From: an uncultured Sutterella sp.
GTDB taxonomy: Bacteria; Pseudomonadota; Gammaproteobacteria; Burkholderiales; Burkholderiaceae_F
Length of the DNA stretch: 55,258 bases
Assembly (NCBI GenBank): GCA_900754475.1
Contig: CAAECY010000004.1
Location: forward strand, 1 to 55,258
Reading direction: 5' to 3'
In this document: positions 16,797-24,319 of the stretch, in pieces
How positions within the stretch are numbered: the stretch's first letter is position 1
Layout: each line of letters begins with the position of its first letter
Program-made: the position numbers and the translations under genes
Notes under the pieces: generated by a model
The model's input: the letters and a program-made list of their open reading frames with translations, nothing else
The model's database searches: none
Told to the model about the DNA's origin: nothing

Positions 16797-17215
16797 CACT
16801 TCCTAAGAAGTAAACAACCTCCGAGAGTCAAGCTGACTCCGGAGAAATCGGATTACTGCGACGTCGAAGAACTCGTCGAGAGACCTCTCGACGAGGATTG
16901 ACGGGCGTAAACCGAGGACACCCCCACGAGTGTGGGGAAGCGCGGAGCGCGAGTTACCCTCCGCTGCCGGGGTCGAAACACTCCCGCTAATGCGGGAAAA
17001 ACAGAACCCAACGCAGAGAAGTGTACCACACATTACAAGCCTTTACCGGTTGATCACCCCTTTTTTTCTCCTCACACGCGAATGAGCTGCGCACCGACCG
17101 AGGCATTGCGGCCCCTCAACGGGGCCTGAAGCCCGAAAAGAAGGACGGTTCCTTCTTACGCGCGTAGCTCCGCGGGCGATACTTCCTCCCAAACATATTT
17201 TCCAGGGAGGAGACC
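16797..17215. other. Structured gene-free stretch downstream of tRNA-Ser
   Basis: No convincing gene. Several hairpins stand in a row: nested CTCCG/CGGAG with GAGTCA/TGACTC at about 16815-16843; a perfect 11-base inverted repeat with a two-base loop, CTCGTCGAGAG/CTCTCGACGAG, at 16872-16895; the two CRISPR-like repeats at 16918-17005; and GGCCCC/GGGGCC at about 17108-17124. The stretch looks like decayed DNA beside a tRNA gene, a common insertion point for mobile DNA, but no integrase or att repeat is seen. Confidence 0.5.
16918..17005 (+). CRISPR. Two degenerate type I-E-like CRISPR repeats
   Basis: Two 28-base repeats start at 16918 and 16978, exactly 60 bases apart. Both begin ACAC and fold as CCCAC-GAGT-GTGGG and CCCGC-TAAT-GCGGG. 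Sixteen of the first 22 positions match, and two of the differences are compensatory (A to G with T to C), so the stem is kept. The core resembles type I-E repeats (CCCGC-4-GCGGG then A-rich). No third copy is found 60 bases up- or downstream and no cas gene is in the window. This is a remnant at best. Confidence 0.4.
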
Positions 17216-18781
17216 ATGATCACCCGCCGAACCCTACTGTCCACTTCGGGCGCCCTGCTGGCAACGACCCTTGCAGGATGTGCCGCGACGCCCGCTCTCG
17301 TAGAGGGCGCCGGTTCCGCCGACGACGTCGTCGCGTTGCCCGCCGGCAAAATCCGAGGAACCGTGCGCAATGGCATTCGCATCTTCCGAAACGTCCCCTT
17401 CGGTGCGAACCCCTACACGCCCGAACGCCGCTTCCGCCACTCGGTTCCGCCCGAACCCTGGACGGGTGTGCGCGACTGCACGAAGCCGGGCGCCATTCCG
17501 CTGCAGCCCGATCGCACCGAGCCCGGGATGGTCGGAGGGGGTGACGCGCTCGTACTCAACCTCTGGGCGCCCGCGGGCGGCAAGGATCTGCCCGTCATGG
17601 TATGGATTCCCGGAGGCGGCTCCACGAACTGCGACAACAACGATCCCCGCTTTGACGGTATGCGTTTCGCCGAGGACGGTGTCGTACTCGTTACGCTCAA
17701 TTACCGCGTGAACGTCGACGGCTTTTTGAAGCTCGAAGACGGGGATGCCAACTGCGGTCTCTCCGACATGATTCTCGGCCTCAAGTGGGTGCACGACAAC
17801 ATCGCTCTTTTCGGCGGCGACCCCAACCGCGTCACGGTTTTCGGTCAGTCCGCGGGCGGCACGCACACGACGAGCCTCATCGCCTCGCCCAAAACGAAAG
17901 GACTTTTCTCTCAGGCAATCATTCAGAGTCCGTCGGCCGTCGCTCAGTGGCGCAACGAAGCCGATGCACGCAAGGCTGCGAATCGCCTCGCCGACTTCCT
18001 CGGCGTTCCGCCCACTCGCGCGGGCTTTGCGTCACTCAGCAACGACAAGCTCGTCGCATTCCAGAAGCTCGTCGGAGCCCTCTCGAAAGACCCCGCCTGG
18101 TCCCTTTTCTCGCACGGCAACACGGCGCTCTTCAAGCCTTATGTCGATCACGACATCCTGCAGGATCGCCCCGTCGACGCGATCCGCGCGGGAGCGGCTG
18201 CGGGCATTCGCGTGATCTCGGGTTGCACGAAGGAAGAGTGGCGCAATTACGTCGTTCCGAACGGCGCGATCGACCGCATCGGCTACGACGCCGTGAAGAT
18301 GCTTACGGCCAGCCTCGGCCTTCCTTCGAGCATCGCCGAAGACTACCGCGCCGCGGGTCACGGACGAACGACGGGCGAAGTCTTCACGCGCATGCAGGGC
18401 GACCTTATTTTCCGGATGCCCTGCAACAAGCTTCTCGAGTCTCTCGCCACGGCGGGCACCCCCGTCTGGGCCTACTCTTTCGAATGGGAAAGCCCCGTGA
18501 CGGGGAAGACCGGGCAGAAGCGCGGTGCCGCTCATTCGAGCGACGTTTCTTTCGTCTTCGACACCATCGCCGCCCCGACTGCCGTTGCCATCAACGGCGC
18601 CGATGCGCCGCAAGCGTTGGCCGACGCCATGCACGGGGCTTGGGTGCGCTTTGCGAAGACGGGCGACCCGGGCTGGGAACCGTTCGACCTCGAACGTCGC
18701 GCCACGCGTCGCTTTGCCGATGAAGTGAGCACGGTGCTCGACCCGTGGGCGTTCGAGCGCAAGACGCTCATCGTTCCTTAA
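17216..18781 (+). CDS. Type-B carboxylesterase, exported lipoprotein
   Basis: A 521-residue alpha/beta hydrolase of the carboxylesterase/para-nitrobenzyl esterase family. The N-terminus has an RR pair (TRRTLL) and a lipobox TTLAGC with Cys22, so it is probably a membrane-anchored lipoprotein in the periplasm or outer membrane. The nucleophile is Ser212 in GQSAGG. The acidic residue is probably the glutamate in GCTKEEW, and the histidine lies in AAHSSDVSF. The oxyanion loop reads WIPGGG where many relatives have HGGG. The natural substrate is unknown. GGAGGAG precedes the ATG. It is monocistronic, ending in its own terminator. Confidence 0.9.
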   Translation: MITRRTLLSTSGALLATTLAGCAATPALVEGAGSADDVVALPAGKIRGTVRNGIRIFRNVPFGANPYTPERRFRHSVPPEPWTGVRDCTKPGAIPLQPDRTEPGMVGGGDALVLNLWAPAGGKDLPVMVWIPGGGSTNCDNNDPRFDGMRFAEDGVVLVTLNYRVNVDGFLKLEDGDANCGLSDMILGLKWVHDNIALFGGDPNRVTVFGQSAGGTHTTSLIASPKTKGLFSQAIIQSPSAVAQWRNEADARKAANRLADFLGVPPTRAGFASLSNDKLVAFQKLVGALSKDPAWSLFSHGNTALFKPYVDHDILQDRPVDAIRAGAAAGIRVISGCTKEEWRNYVVPNGAIDRIGYDAVKMLTASLGLPSSIAEDYRAAGHGRTTGEVFTRMQGDLIFRMPCNKLLESLATAGTPVWAYSFEWESPVTGKTGQKRGAAHSSDVSFVFDTIAAPTAVAINGADAPQALADAMHGAWVRFAKTGDPGWEPFDLERRATRRFADEVSTVLDPWAFERKTLIVP

Positions 18782-18799
18782 GGTTCCTTGAGACGAGCA

Positions 18800-18834
18800 G
18801 CCCCGGGAAGGTTCCCGGGGCATTTCTTTTTTTT
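18800..18834 (+). terminator. Terminator after esterase
   Basis: GCCCCGGGAA and TTCCCGGGGC form a ten-base stem (18800-18821), followed by a long T-run. Confidence 0.9.
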
Positions 18835-19385
18835 CAGCGCTGAGCAGCATCCATCAGACGTTGCAGCGCGTCGCGACGCCTGATCTCTTCGTCTCGACGT
18901 CGGACTTCTTCGTCCATGCGACGCACGCGTTCTTCATCGGCCCTGCGTCGACGCTCGTCTTCGCGCCACCGACGAGCCTCCGCTTCACGCTCGCGTCGAG
19001 CGCGCTCCGCGTCGCGGCGTCGAATCTCTTCGTCGCGACGGCGCACTTCTTCGTCGCGGCGCCGAACCTCATCGTCGTTCCAATCGTTCCGATCTCGATC
19101 GCGATCTTTGCGATCCTTTCGTTCGTTGCGCCTTTCTTCGCGATAGCGCTTCCGCCAGTACGCGTCCCACTCCTTTTCATCGTACCGACGACCGCGATAC
19201 TCGTACGTCCCGTCGGGATCCCGTTTCCAGTCGCGTCGGTACTCGTCGGCAAAGCGCTGCAGCTGCTCTCGAGATACCTCTTCGAGAATGGTCCCGATGA
19301 CCGTCTCGGCAGCCCGGGCAACCTGGGTTGAGAGGACCGCGGCGGCCACCGCAGCGGTGAGAAGTCGTCGTCGATTCGAGATCAT
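18834..19385 (-). CDS. Periplasmic Arg/Glu/Asp-rich repeat protein
   Basis: A 183-residue protein with a signal peptide (NRRRLLTAAVAAAVLS, cleavage after ARA-25). Residues 26-85 are fairly normal (DGTYEYRGRRYDEKEWDAYW). From 86 to 175 it is almost entirely R, D, E and K. The unit RRRDEEV/I recurs at 108-125 and the block MDEEVRRRDEEIRRRDA recurs at 157-173, suggesting internal duplication. This part should be a long charged helix. No enzyme motif is visible. AGGAGGT lies right before the ATG, so it is well translated. Its stop lies in the T-run of the esterase terminator. Function unknown; a structural or polyanion-binding role is only a guess. Confidence 0.75.
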   Translation of the reverse strand: MISNRRRLLTAAVAAAVLSTQVARAAETVIGTILEEVSREQLQRFADEYRRDWKRDPDGTYEYRGRRYDEKEWDAYWRKRYREERRNERKDRKDRDRDRNDWNDDEVRRRDEEVRRRDEEIRRRDAERARREREAEARRWREDERRRRADEERVRRMDEEVRRRDEEIRRRDALQRLMDAAQR

Positions 19386-20046
19386 AGGACCTCCTTTTTT
19401 TTGAGTGAGTATTCACACACATTTACTTTAGCGGCTTCACCGGCAGAGCTCAACAGCGGGTTGATCCGCACGAAATGCCAACCTCACTGTCATAATTTTT
19501 TAGGTCATAGGCGCTTTCTATTGCCGCTACGTCGCCTCCGTGACGTCTTCGATCGTACCCCTATTATTAGACACGTGGAAATTCTTTTCCGGGAGCTTCG
19601 GCAACCATCCTGACGGCGAGACCGATCCCCTCGGATCGAGGCTAAAGTTTTTCCAGGAAAACCATCACAATTCCTTCCTCAGTCAAGCTTACTCACCGTC
19701 CGTTGAGCAGAAACGCAGGATGGCGCGGCATTGGAAATAGAGATCGAGGCATATCCGAGCATTCCATCGAACCTCACCCCGAGTTCGACGTCTCCGAACG
19801 GCCCCTTCGCCGCATCATTCTCCGACTGGTGTTTTTCCCGACCCCGCGCTCGCGCACGACGCGGTAAGGTAACCGCTCGGTCACGCGCGCAGGGCGACTG
19901 CCTGCGCCGCGTCTTTTCCGAGTTGCCGCCAAAGTTCGGCGAGCTCGGAAAAGGGAAATCTCCGAACTCACACCAACCATTCCCTTCAAAGGAGGCGGCG
20001 CTTTCCGCGCACCTGCGTGCGCGTCGTCGAAGCGCCGGAACGACTA
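19386..20046. other. Intergenic region with structured leader before the rhodanese gene
   Basis: No gene recognised. Three consecutive hairpins precede the rhodanese gene: GCGGT/ACCGC (19861-19876), GCGCAGG/CCTGCGC (19887-19907), and a long one with TTTTCCGAG/CTCGGAAAA outer and GCCG/CGGC inner stems (19914-19952). It is followed by GGGAAATC about 90 bases from the start codon. It matches no riboswitch class I can recall. The left part (19400-19700) is less GC-rich and featureless. Confidence 0.4.
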
Positions 20047-20471
20047 TGAATCTTCGTATCGCCGCCGCGGCTTTCTCGGCCGTTGCCATGCTCTGCAGCT
20101 CGGTCTACGCTCAGGAACCCGTCAACCCGCAGCCCGCCACGCCGCTCACCTACGAAAATCCCGCCTACCAGAAGATCACGCCCGACGTCGCGAAGAAGAT
20201 GATGGAAGAAGGCGGCGTGGTCGTGATCGACGTGCGCGAACCCAACGAATATGCCGAAGGCCACGTCAAGGGCGCCGTGAACGTTCCGCTCTCGACCCTG
20301 AAGCCCGGCGTCAAGCTCGAAGCCGCCCCCGACCTCAACCAGAAGGTGCTCGTGCAGTGCAAGTCGGGTGTTCGTGCCGAAAAGGCTTCGAAGATCCTCG
20401 TTGAATCGGGTTACAAGCACGTCTATAACTTCTACGGGACGAGCCAGTGGCCGTTCGAGCTCGTGAAGTAA
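20047..20471 (+). CDS. Exported single-domain rhodanese
   Basis: A 141-residue protein with a Sec signal peptide (cleavage after VYA, about residue 21) and one rhodanese domain, including VVVIDVREPNEYAEGHVKGA and the active-site loop VQCKSGVRAEKA with its catalytic cysteine. It would transfer sulfane sulfur or handle thiosulfate or polysulfide in the periplasm. The ATG at 20047 is chosen because it begins a clear signal peptide; upstream in-frame codons look non-coding. It has a weak GGAA ribosome-binding site. The upstream region folds into three hairpins, described separately. Confidence 0.88.
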
Positions 20472-20496
20472 GTCTTTACTTGCTTTAGACAGCTTG

Positions 20497-20534
20497 AAAA
20501 AAGCCCGAAGCCGTGATGAGCTTCGGGCTTTTTT
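20497..20534. terminator. Bidirectional terminator
   Basis: AAAAAAGCCCGAAGC and GCTTCGGGCTTTTTT are inverted arms, so the stem ends with T-runs on both strands. It serves the rhodanese gene (plus) and the DUF3592-like gene (minus). Confidence 0.9.
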
Positions 20535-20589
20535 GATCTCCCAAAGCGAACGCACTCGTTCGCGCTTTTCGGGCTTCGAAGCTGATTGT

Positions 20590-21363
20590 TTACTTCAGCG
20601 TCCCGTCGCGTTCGCCACCGTCGAGCGCCGACACCGGAGCATCCCCCGAAAAGAGCCGTGCGACGCGGTCGGAGGCCATGATCGCGCCGCGCGCGAGCAC
20701 GAGCGACACGAGCACCGTGAGGGCGATCCACACCCAAAAGCCCGCCCGACCTTCGGCGCGCAGCATCGTGCTCCCCTTCATCGCGAAAAAGAGCGCCGCG
20801 AAGACCACGCACGCGGAAAAGACGGTCGTCAAAATCCCCGCGACGAGGTCGCGGCGGCTGCCCGCCTCGACGACGAGAGCGGGCTTGGCGGGATCGAACC
20901 GCACGAGAACCGTCTCGCCCGGCTTTCTGACGTCACCCTCTTCGCGCGACGTCAGAAAGCGCGCTTCGACGGTGCGGCCCGGTTCGGGTTCGTAGCGAAC
21001 GACTTCGTAATAGACGAGCCGCGTCAGTTCGCGGTCGTCGTGGCGGTAGCGCCGCTCCTCGGCGTCGACGCGCACGACTTCGGCTTCGGCGGTGAGGCCC
21101 GAGCGCGCGAGCGAGAGGTCGGTCTTCACGAGCTGCGCGCCGTAGAGAAGACCGTAGAGGCCGAGAAGAACGAACAGACACGAGGCAACGTAAAAGAGTG
21201 CGGGCATCCACATGGGTTTTCTCCTGCGTTCGGTCTGCAGCTCGACCGTCTTTTCGGGCGCAACAAAGGAAGCACCGCGCCGAGCGCGGCGCCGAGCCTT
21301 CGCCTGCATGTAGGCAAACCCGAAAAAGAGCAAAAGGCCGATGAGCGTCAGCGTGATTTTCAT
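20590..21363 (-). CDS. DUF3592-like membrane protein
   Basis: A 257-residue protein. An N-terminal membrane segment (TLTLIGLLLFFGFAYM) is followed by a basic stretch and a second membrane segment at about 53-77. A soluble domain of about 90 residues resembles DUF3592 (AEAEVVRVDAEERRY ... GETVLVRFDPAKPALVVEAG). Two more membrane segments follow near 175-215. Members are found in many bacteria with no defined role. It is the last gene after mdh, 30 bases downstream, and probably co-transcribed. Confidence 0.75.
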   Translation of the reverse strand: MKITLTLIGLLLFFGFAYMQAKARRRARRGASFVAPEKTVELQTERRRKPMWMPALFYVASCLFVLLGLYGLLYGAQLVKTDLSLARSGLTAEAEVVRVDAEERRYRHDDRELTRLVYYEVVRYEPEPGRTVEARFLTSREEGDVRKPGETVLVRFDPAKPALVVEAGSRRDLVAGILTTVFSACVVFAALFFAMKGSTMLRAEGRAGFWVWIALTVLVSLVLARGAIMASDRVARLFSGDAPVSALDGGERDGTLK

Positions 21364-21393
21364 GAGCTTTCCGCGAAGGTCGGGATTCAGCCG

Positions 21394-22386
21394 TCAGGGC
21401 AGAAACGCCTTCACGGCCTCGGCCTCCAGGGCGAGCTCGGCGACGTTGCGTTCTATCCGGGCGCGAAGGGCGTCCGAAATCGCCAAGTCCGCCACGGGAC
21501 GCGCGACACCGCCTTCCGTGCGGCAGGGGAAGCCGAAAAGCATCCCTTCGGGAACGCCGTACTCCCCTTCGGAGGGAACGGCCATCGTCACCCACCGCTC
21601 GCCCGAGCCGAGCGCCCAATCGCGCATGTGGTCGATCGCGGCGGAAGCGGCGGAGGCCGCGGAGCTCGCTCCGCGCGCGGCGAGAATCGCACCGCCCCGC
21701 TTGGCGACGACGGGCTCGAACTCGTCACGAAGCCACGCGGTGTCGAGCCGCCCGAGCACGGGCTCGCCCTTCGCGGTCGCGTACGAGACGTCGGCCGCCA
21801 TGGTCGGGCTGTGATTCCCCCAGACGGCAACGCGGTCGATGTCGGCAACGCGGCAGCCGAGCTTCTTGGCAAGCTGCGCCTCGGCGCGGTTCTGATCGAG
21901 CCGCATGAGAGCGGAGAAATTGCGCGGCGAGAGCTCGGGAGCGTTTTTCATCGCGATCATCGCGTTCGTGTTGCAGGGGTTGCCGACGACGAGCACCTTC
22001 ACGTCGCGGGAGGCCGAGGCGTTGAGGGCACGCCCCTGCTCGACGAAAATGCGGGCGTTCGCTTCGAGCAAATCAGCGCGCTCCATCCCCGGGGCACGCG
22101 GACGGGCGCCTACGAGAAGCGCGTAGTCCGCATCGCGGAACGCTTCCACGGGATCGCGAAAAGCGGAAAGCCCCTCAAGAAGCGGGAACGCGCAGTCTTC
22201 GAGCTCCATCATGGTGCCCGTAAGGCGCGCGCTCGAGGAGGAGTCGGCGCGCTCGAGAAGGCGGAGCTCCACGGGTTGGTCGGCGCCGAGCATGGCCCCC
22301 GAAGCAATGCGGAAAAGAAGCGAGTAGCCGATCTGACCGGCCGGGCCCGTGACGGCGACGCGGACGGGTTTTTTCGTGTTGTTCAT
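21394..22386 (-). CDS. mdh: Malate dehydrogenase
   Basis: A 330-residue NAD-dependent malate dehydrogenase of the proteobacterial dimeric type. The nucleotide-binding loop is VTGPAGQIGYSLLFRIA, the substrate loop VGARPRAPGMERADLL, and the catalytic histidine is in VWGNHSPTM. It interconverts malate and oxaloacetate in the reductive or oxidative branch of the citric acid cycle. I use the ATG at 22386, which has an AGGGGGA ribosome-binding site; an in-frame upstream ATG at 22431 would add an atypical charged N-terminus. It lies 102 bases after the hydrogenase gene on the same strand, a suggestive pairing because both touch the NAD(H) pool. Confidence 0.95.
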   Translation of the reverse strand: MNNTKKPVRVAVTGPAGQIGYSLLFRIASGAMLGADQPVELRLLERADSSSSARLTGTMMELEDCAFPLLEGLSAFRDPVEAFRDADYALLVGARPRAPGMERADLLEANARIFVEQGRALNASASRDVKVLVVGNPCNTNAMIAMKNAPELSPRNFSALMRLDQNRAEAQLAKKLGCRVADIDRVAVWGNHSPTMAADVSYATAKGEPVLGRLDTAWLRDEFEPVVAKRGGAILAARGASSAASAASAAIDHMRDWALGSGERWVTMAVPSEGEYGVPEGMLFGFPCRTEGGVARPVADLAISDALRARIERNVAELALEAEAVKAFLP

Positions 22387-22488
22387 GGCGTAGTCCCCCT
22401 CTGGCGACGCCGCTCGGCCTTCATCGTTCAAAGGGGCGAGCGGCGCGGAAATGGTGATGGTCGGAGCGTTCAGGCGCTTTGAAAGATC

Positions 22489-24291
22489 TCAGCGCTTGTC
22501 GGTAAGCCTGATTTTGGTTTCAAGCTCTTTGAAGCGCAAGGGCTTCGGCGTGCGCCGGCGGTTGTCGTAGTCGGTATGGAGAAGTTCGTGCGCGAGTTCG
22601 CTTCCCGCCCGACCGAGGTAGTCGCGGTAAAGGGCCGCCACGTCCGGATTTTCGTCCGAGCGCTTCACGGGAAGGCGCTCGTCCTCGTCGTAGACCATGC
22701 GCTGACGAACGGGAAGGGTACGCTTCCAGTTGTCGCCGCGCGCGGTGCCGCCCCCGCCGATGCAACCCCCGGGGCATGCCATCACTTCGACGAAGTGCCA
22801 GGGCGAGCGCCCCTCGCGAACGCAGTCGAGTACCGGACCGAGGTTCTTCAACCCGTGCACGACCGCAACGCGGAGCTCTCCGAAGCGCTCCGTCTCAACG
22901 CGCGCTTCCTTGACGCCCGCAAGCCCCCGCACCGGTTCGAACCGCAGGGGAAGCGCGCGGGGCGAGCCCGCAAGGGCGCACACCGTACGCAAAGCCGCTT
23001 CCATCACGCCCCCCGTCGTTGCAAAGAGCTGCGCCGCGCCCGAAGCTTCCGTCATGAAGGGGGAGTCGAAGGGTACGGGGTCGATCGCGAGGGGATCGAT
23101 CCCCTGCGTGCGAAAGAGTCGCTCCAATTCGCGCACGGTGAGAACGAGGTCGACGTCGGCGACGCCTTCGCGCGCAAGCTGCGGGCGGGCGGCTTCGTCC
23201 TTTTTGGCCGTGCAGGGCATGATCGACACGACGCGAATCGCGGCGGGATCGAGCTTTTTCACGTGCGGCAGATAGGTTTTCGCGAGCGCGCCGAAAATCG
23301 CCTGCGGCGAGCGGGTGGAGGAGACGTGGGGGAAAAGGTCGGGGTGACTCTTTTCAACGTGATTGATCCAGCCCGGGCAGCAGGAGGTGAACATCGTGTC
23401 GACGCGTCCCTCGGAGCGTTCGAGACGGTGCAGAAGTTCGGTACCCTCTTCGAGAATCGTCACGTCCGCGGACCAGCGCGTGTCGCACACGAAGTCGGCG
23501 CCGAGCTTTTTGAGGCCCGCAACGATTTCCCCTTCGAGGTTGCGTCCCGCGGGCGCCCCGGCGGCTTCGGCAAAGGCCATGCGCACGGCGGGCGCGATCT
23601 GTACGACCGTGACGACCTCGGGATCGGCGAGGTAGTCGAGAAAGCGATCCGTTTCGTCCTTGACGGCAATGGCGCCCGTCGGGCAGACGAGTGAACACTG
23701 CCCGCACTGAACGCACCGGTCGGAGTCGCCCCAGAGCCCGCCGTCAAAGCCGACGCTCGACGCGCACCCCGTGCCTTCGAAGGTGATGGCGGAAACGCCC
23801 TGCACCTGACGGCAGACTTCGACGCATCGCAGACACCGGATACACTTGTCAGCCGTAAAAACGAGGGCGGGCGCCGAGCGGTCGACCGTCGTGCGGTCGG
23901 TGAGACGGCCCGAAAGGCGCGAAAGATCGAGCCCCGTTTCTTCGGCCGCGCGCTGGAGTTCGCACCGACCGTGGCGCGCACAGCCCGAACAGCGCTCGCA
24001 GTGGTCGGCGAAAAGAAGTTCGGCCTGAAGGCGACGCGCGCGGCGCACGCGTTCGGAGCGCGTGTCGACGCGCATTCCGTCCTCGACCGCGCTCGTGCAG
24101 GCGGTCGCGAGCGTCTGACGGCCGCTTGCGGTCGTGACGTCGACGAGACACATGCGGCAGGTCCCCGGACGGTGGTTGAGCGCGGCGAATTCGCACAAGG
24201 TCGGAATCCGTACACCCTCTCGCCGGGCCACTTCGAGCACGGTTTCGCCTTCGCGACAGGCCGCGGGGCGGCCGTTCAAATAGATTTGCAT
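22489..24291 (-). CDS. [FeFe]-hydrogenase catalytic subunit
   Basis: A 600-residue [FeFe]-hydrogenase of the multi-cluster (M3-like) architecture. It starts with a [2Fe-2S] domain (Cys33, 45, 48, 65). Next is a His-Cys3 cluster (His97, Cys101, 104, 110), then two [4Fe-4S] sites (Cys150/153/156/160 and 193/196/199/203). The H-cluster domain carries L1 TSCCPGW (302-308), L2 MPCTAKKDE (358-366) and L3 MACPGGCIGGGG (504-515). All ligands and the proton-transfer cysteine are present. It should oxidise or evolve H2 with electrons exchanged through its partner at 24320. The maturation genes hydE, hydF and hydG are not in this window. GGAG lies seven bases before the ATG. Confidence 0.95.
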   Translation of the reverse strand: MQIYLNGRPAACREGETVLEVARREGVRIPTLCEFAALNHRPGTCRMCLVDVTTASGRQTLATACTSAVEDGMRVDTRSERVRRARRLQAELLFADHCERCSGCARHGRCELQRAAEETGLDLSRLSGRLTDRTTVDRSAPALVFTADKCIRCLRCVEVCRQVQGVSAITFEGTGCASSVGFDGGLWGDSDRCVQCGQCSLVCPTGAIAVKDETDRFLDYLADPEVVTVVQIAPAVRMAFAEAAGAPAGRNLEGEIVAGLKKLGADFVCDTRWSADVTILEEGTELLHRLERSEGRVDTMFTSCCPGWINHVEKSHPDLFPHVSSTRSPQAIFGALAKTYLPHVKKLDPAAIRVVSIMPCTAKKDEAARPQLAREGVADVDLVLTVRELERLFRTQGIDPLAIDPVPFDSPFMTEASGAAQLFATTGGVMEAALRTVCALAGSPRALPLRFEPVRGLAGVKEARVETERFGELRVAVVHGLKNLGPVLDCVREGRSPWHFVEVMACPGGCIGGGGTARGDNWKRTLPVRQRMVYDEDERLPVKRSDENPDVAALYRDYLGRAGSELAHELLHTDYDNRRRTPKPLRFKELETKIRLTDKR

Positions 24292-24319
24292 GAGGTTCTC
24301 CCTGGGGGGTCGGTGCCGG

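Noticed and set aside
19484..19507. CTGTCATAATTTTTTAGGTCAT as a Pho box
   Set aside because: The second repeat is at the wrong spacing (the consensus needs 11 bases between repeat starts), and no phosphate gene is next to it.
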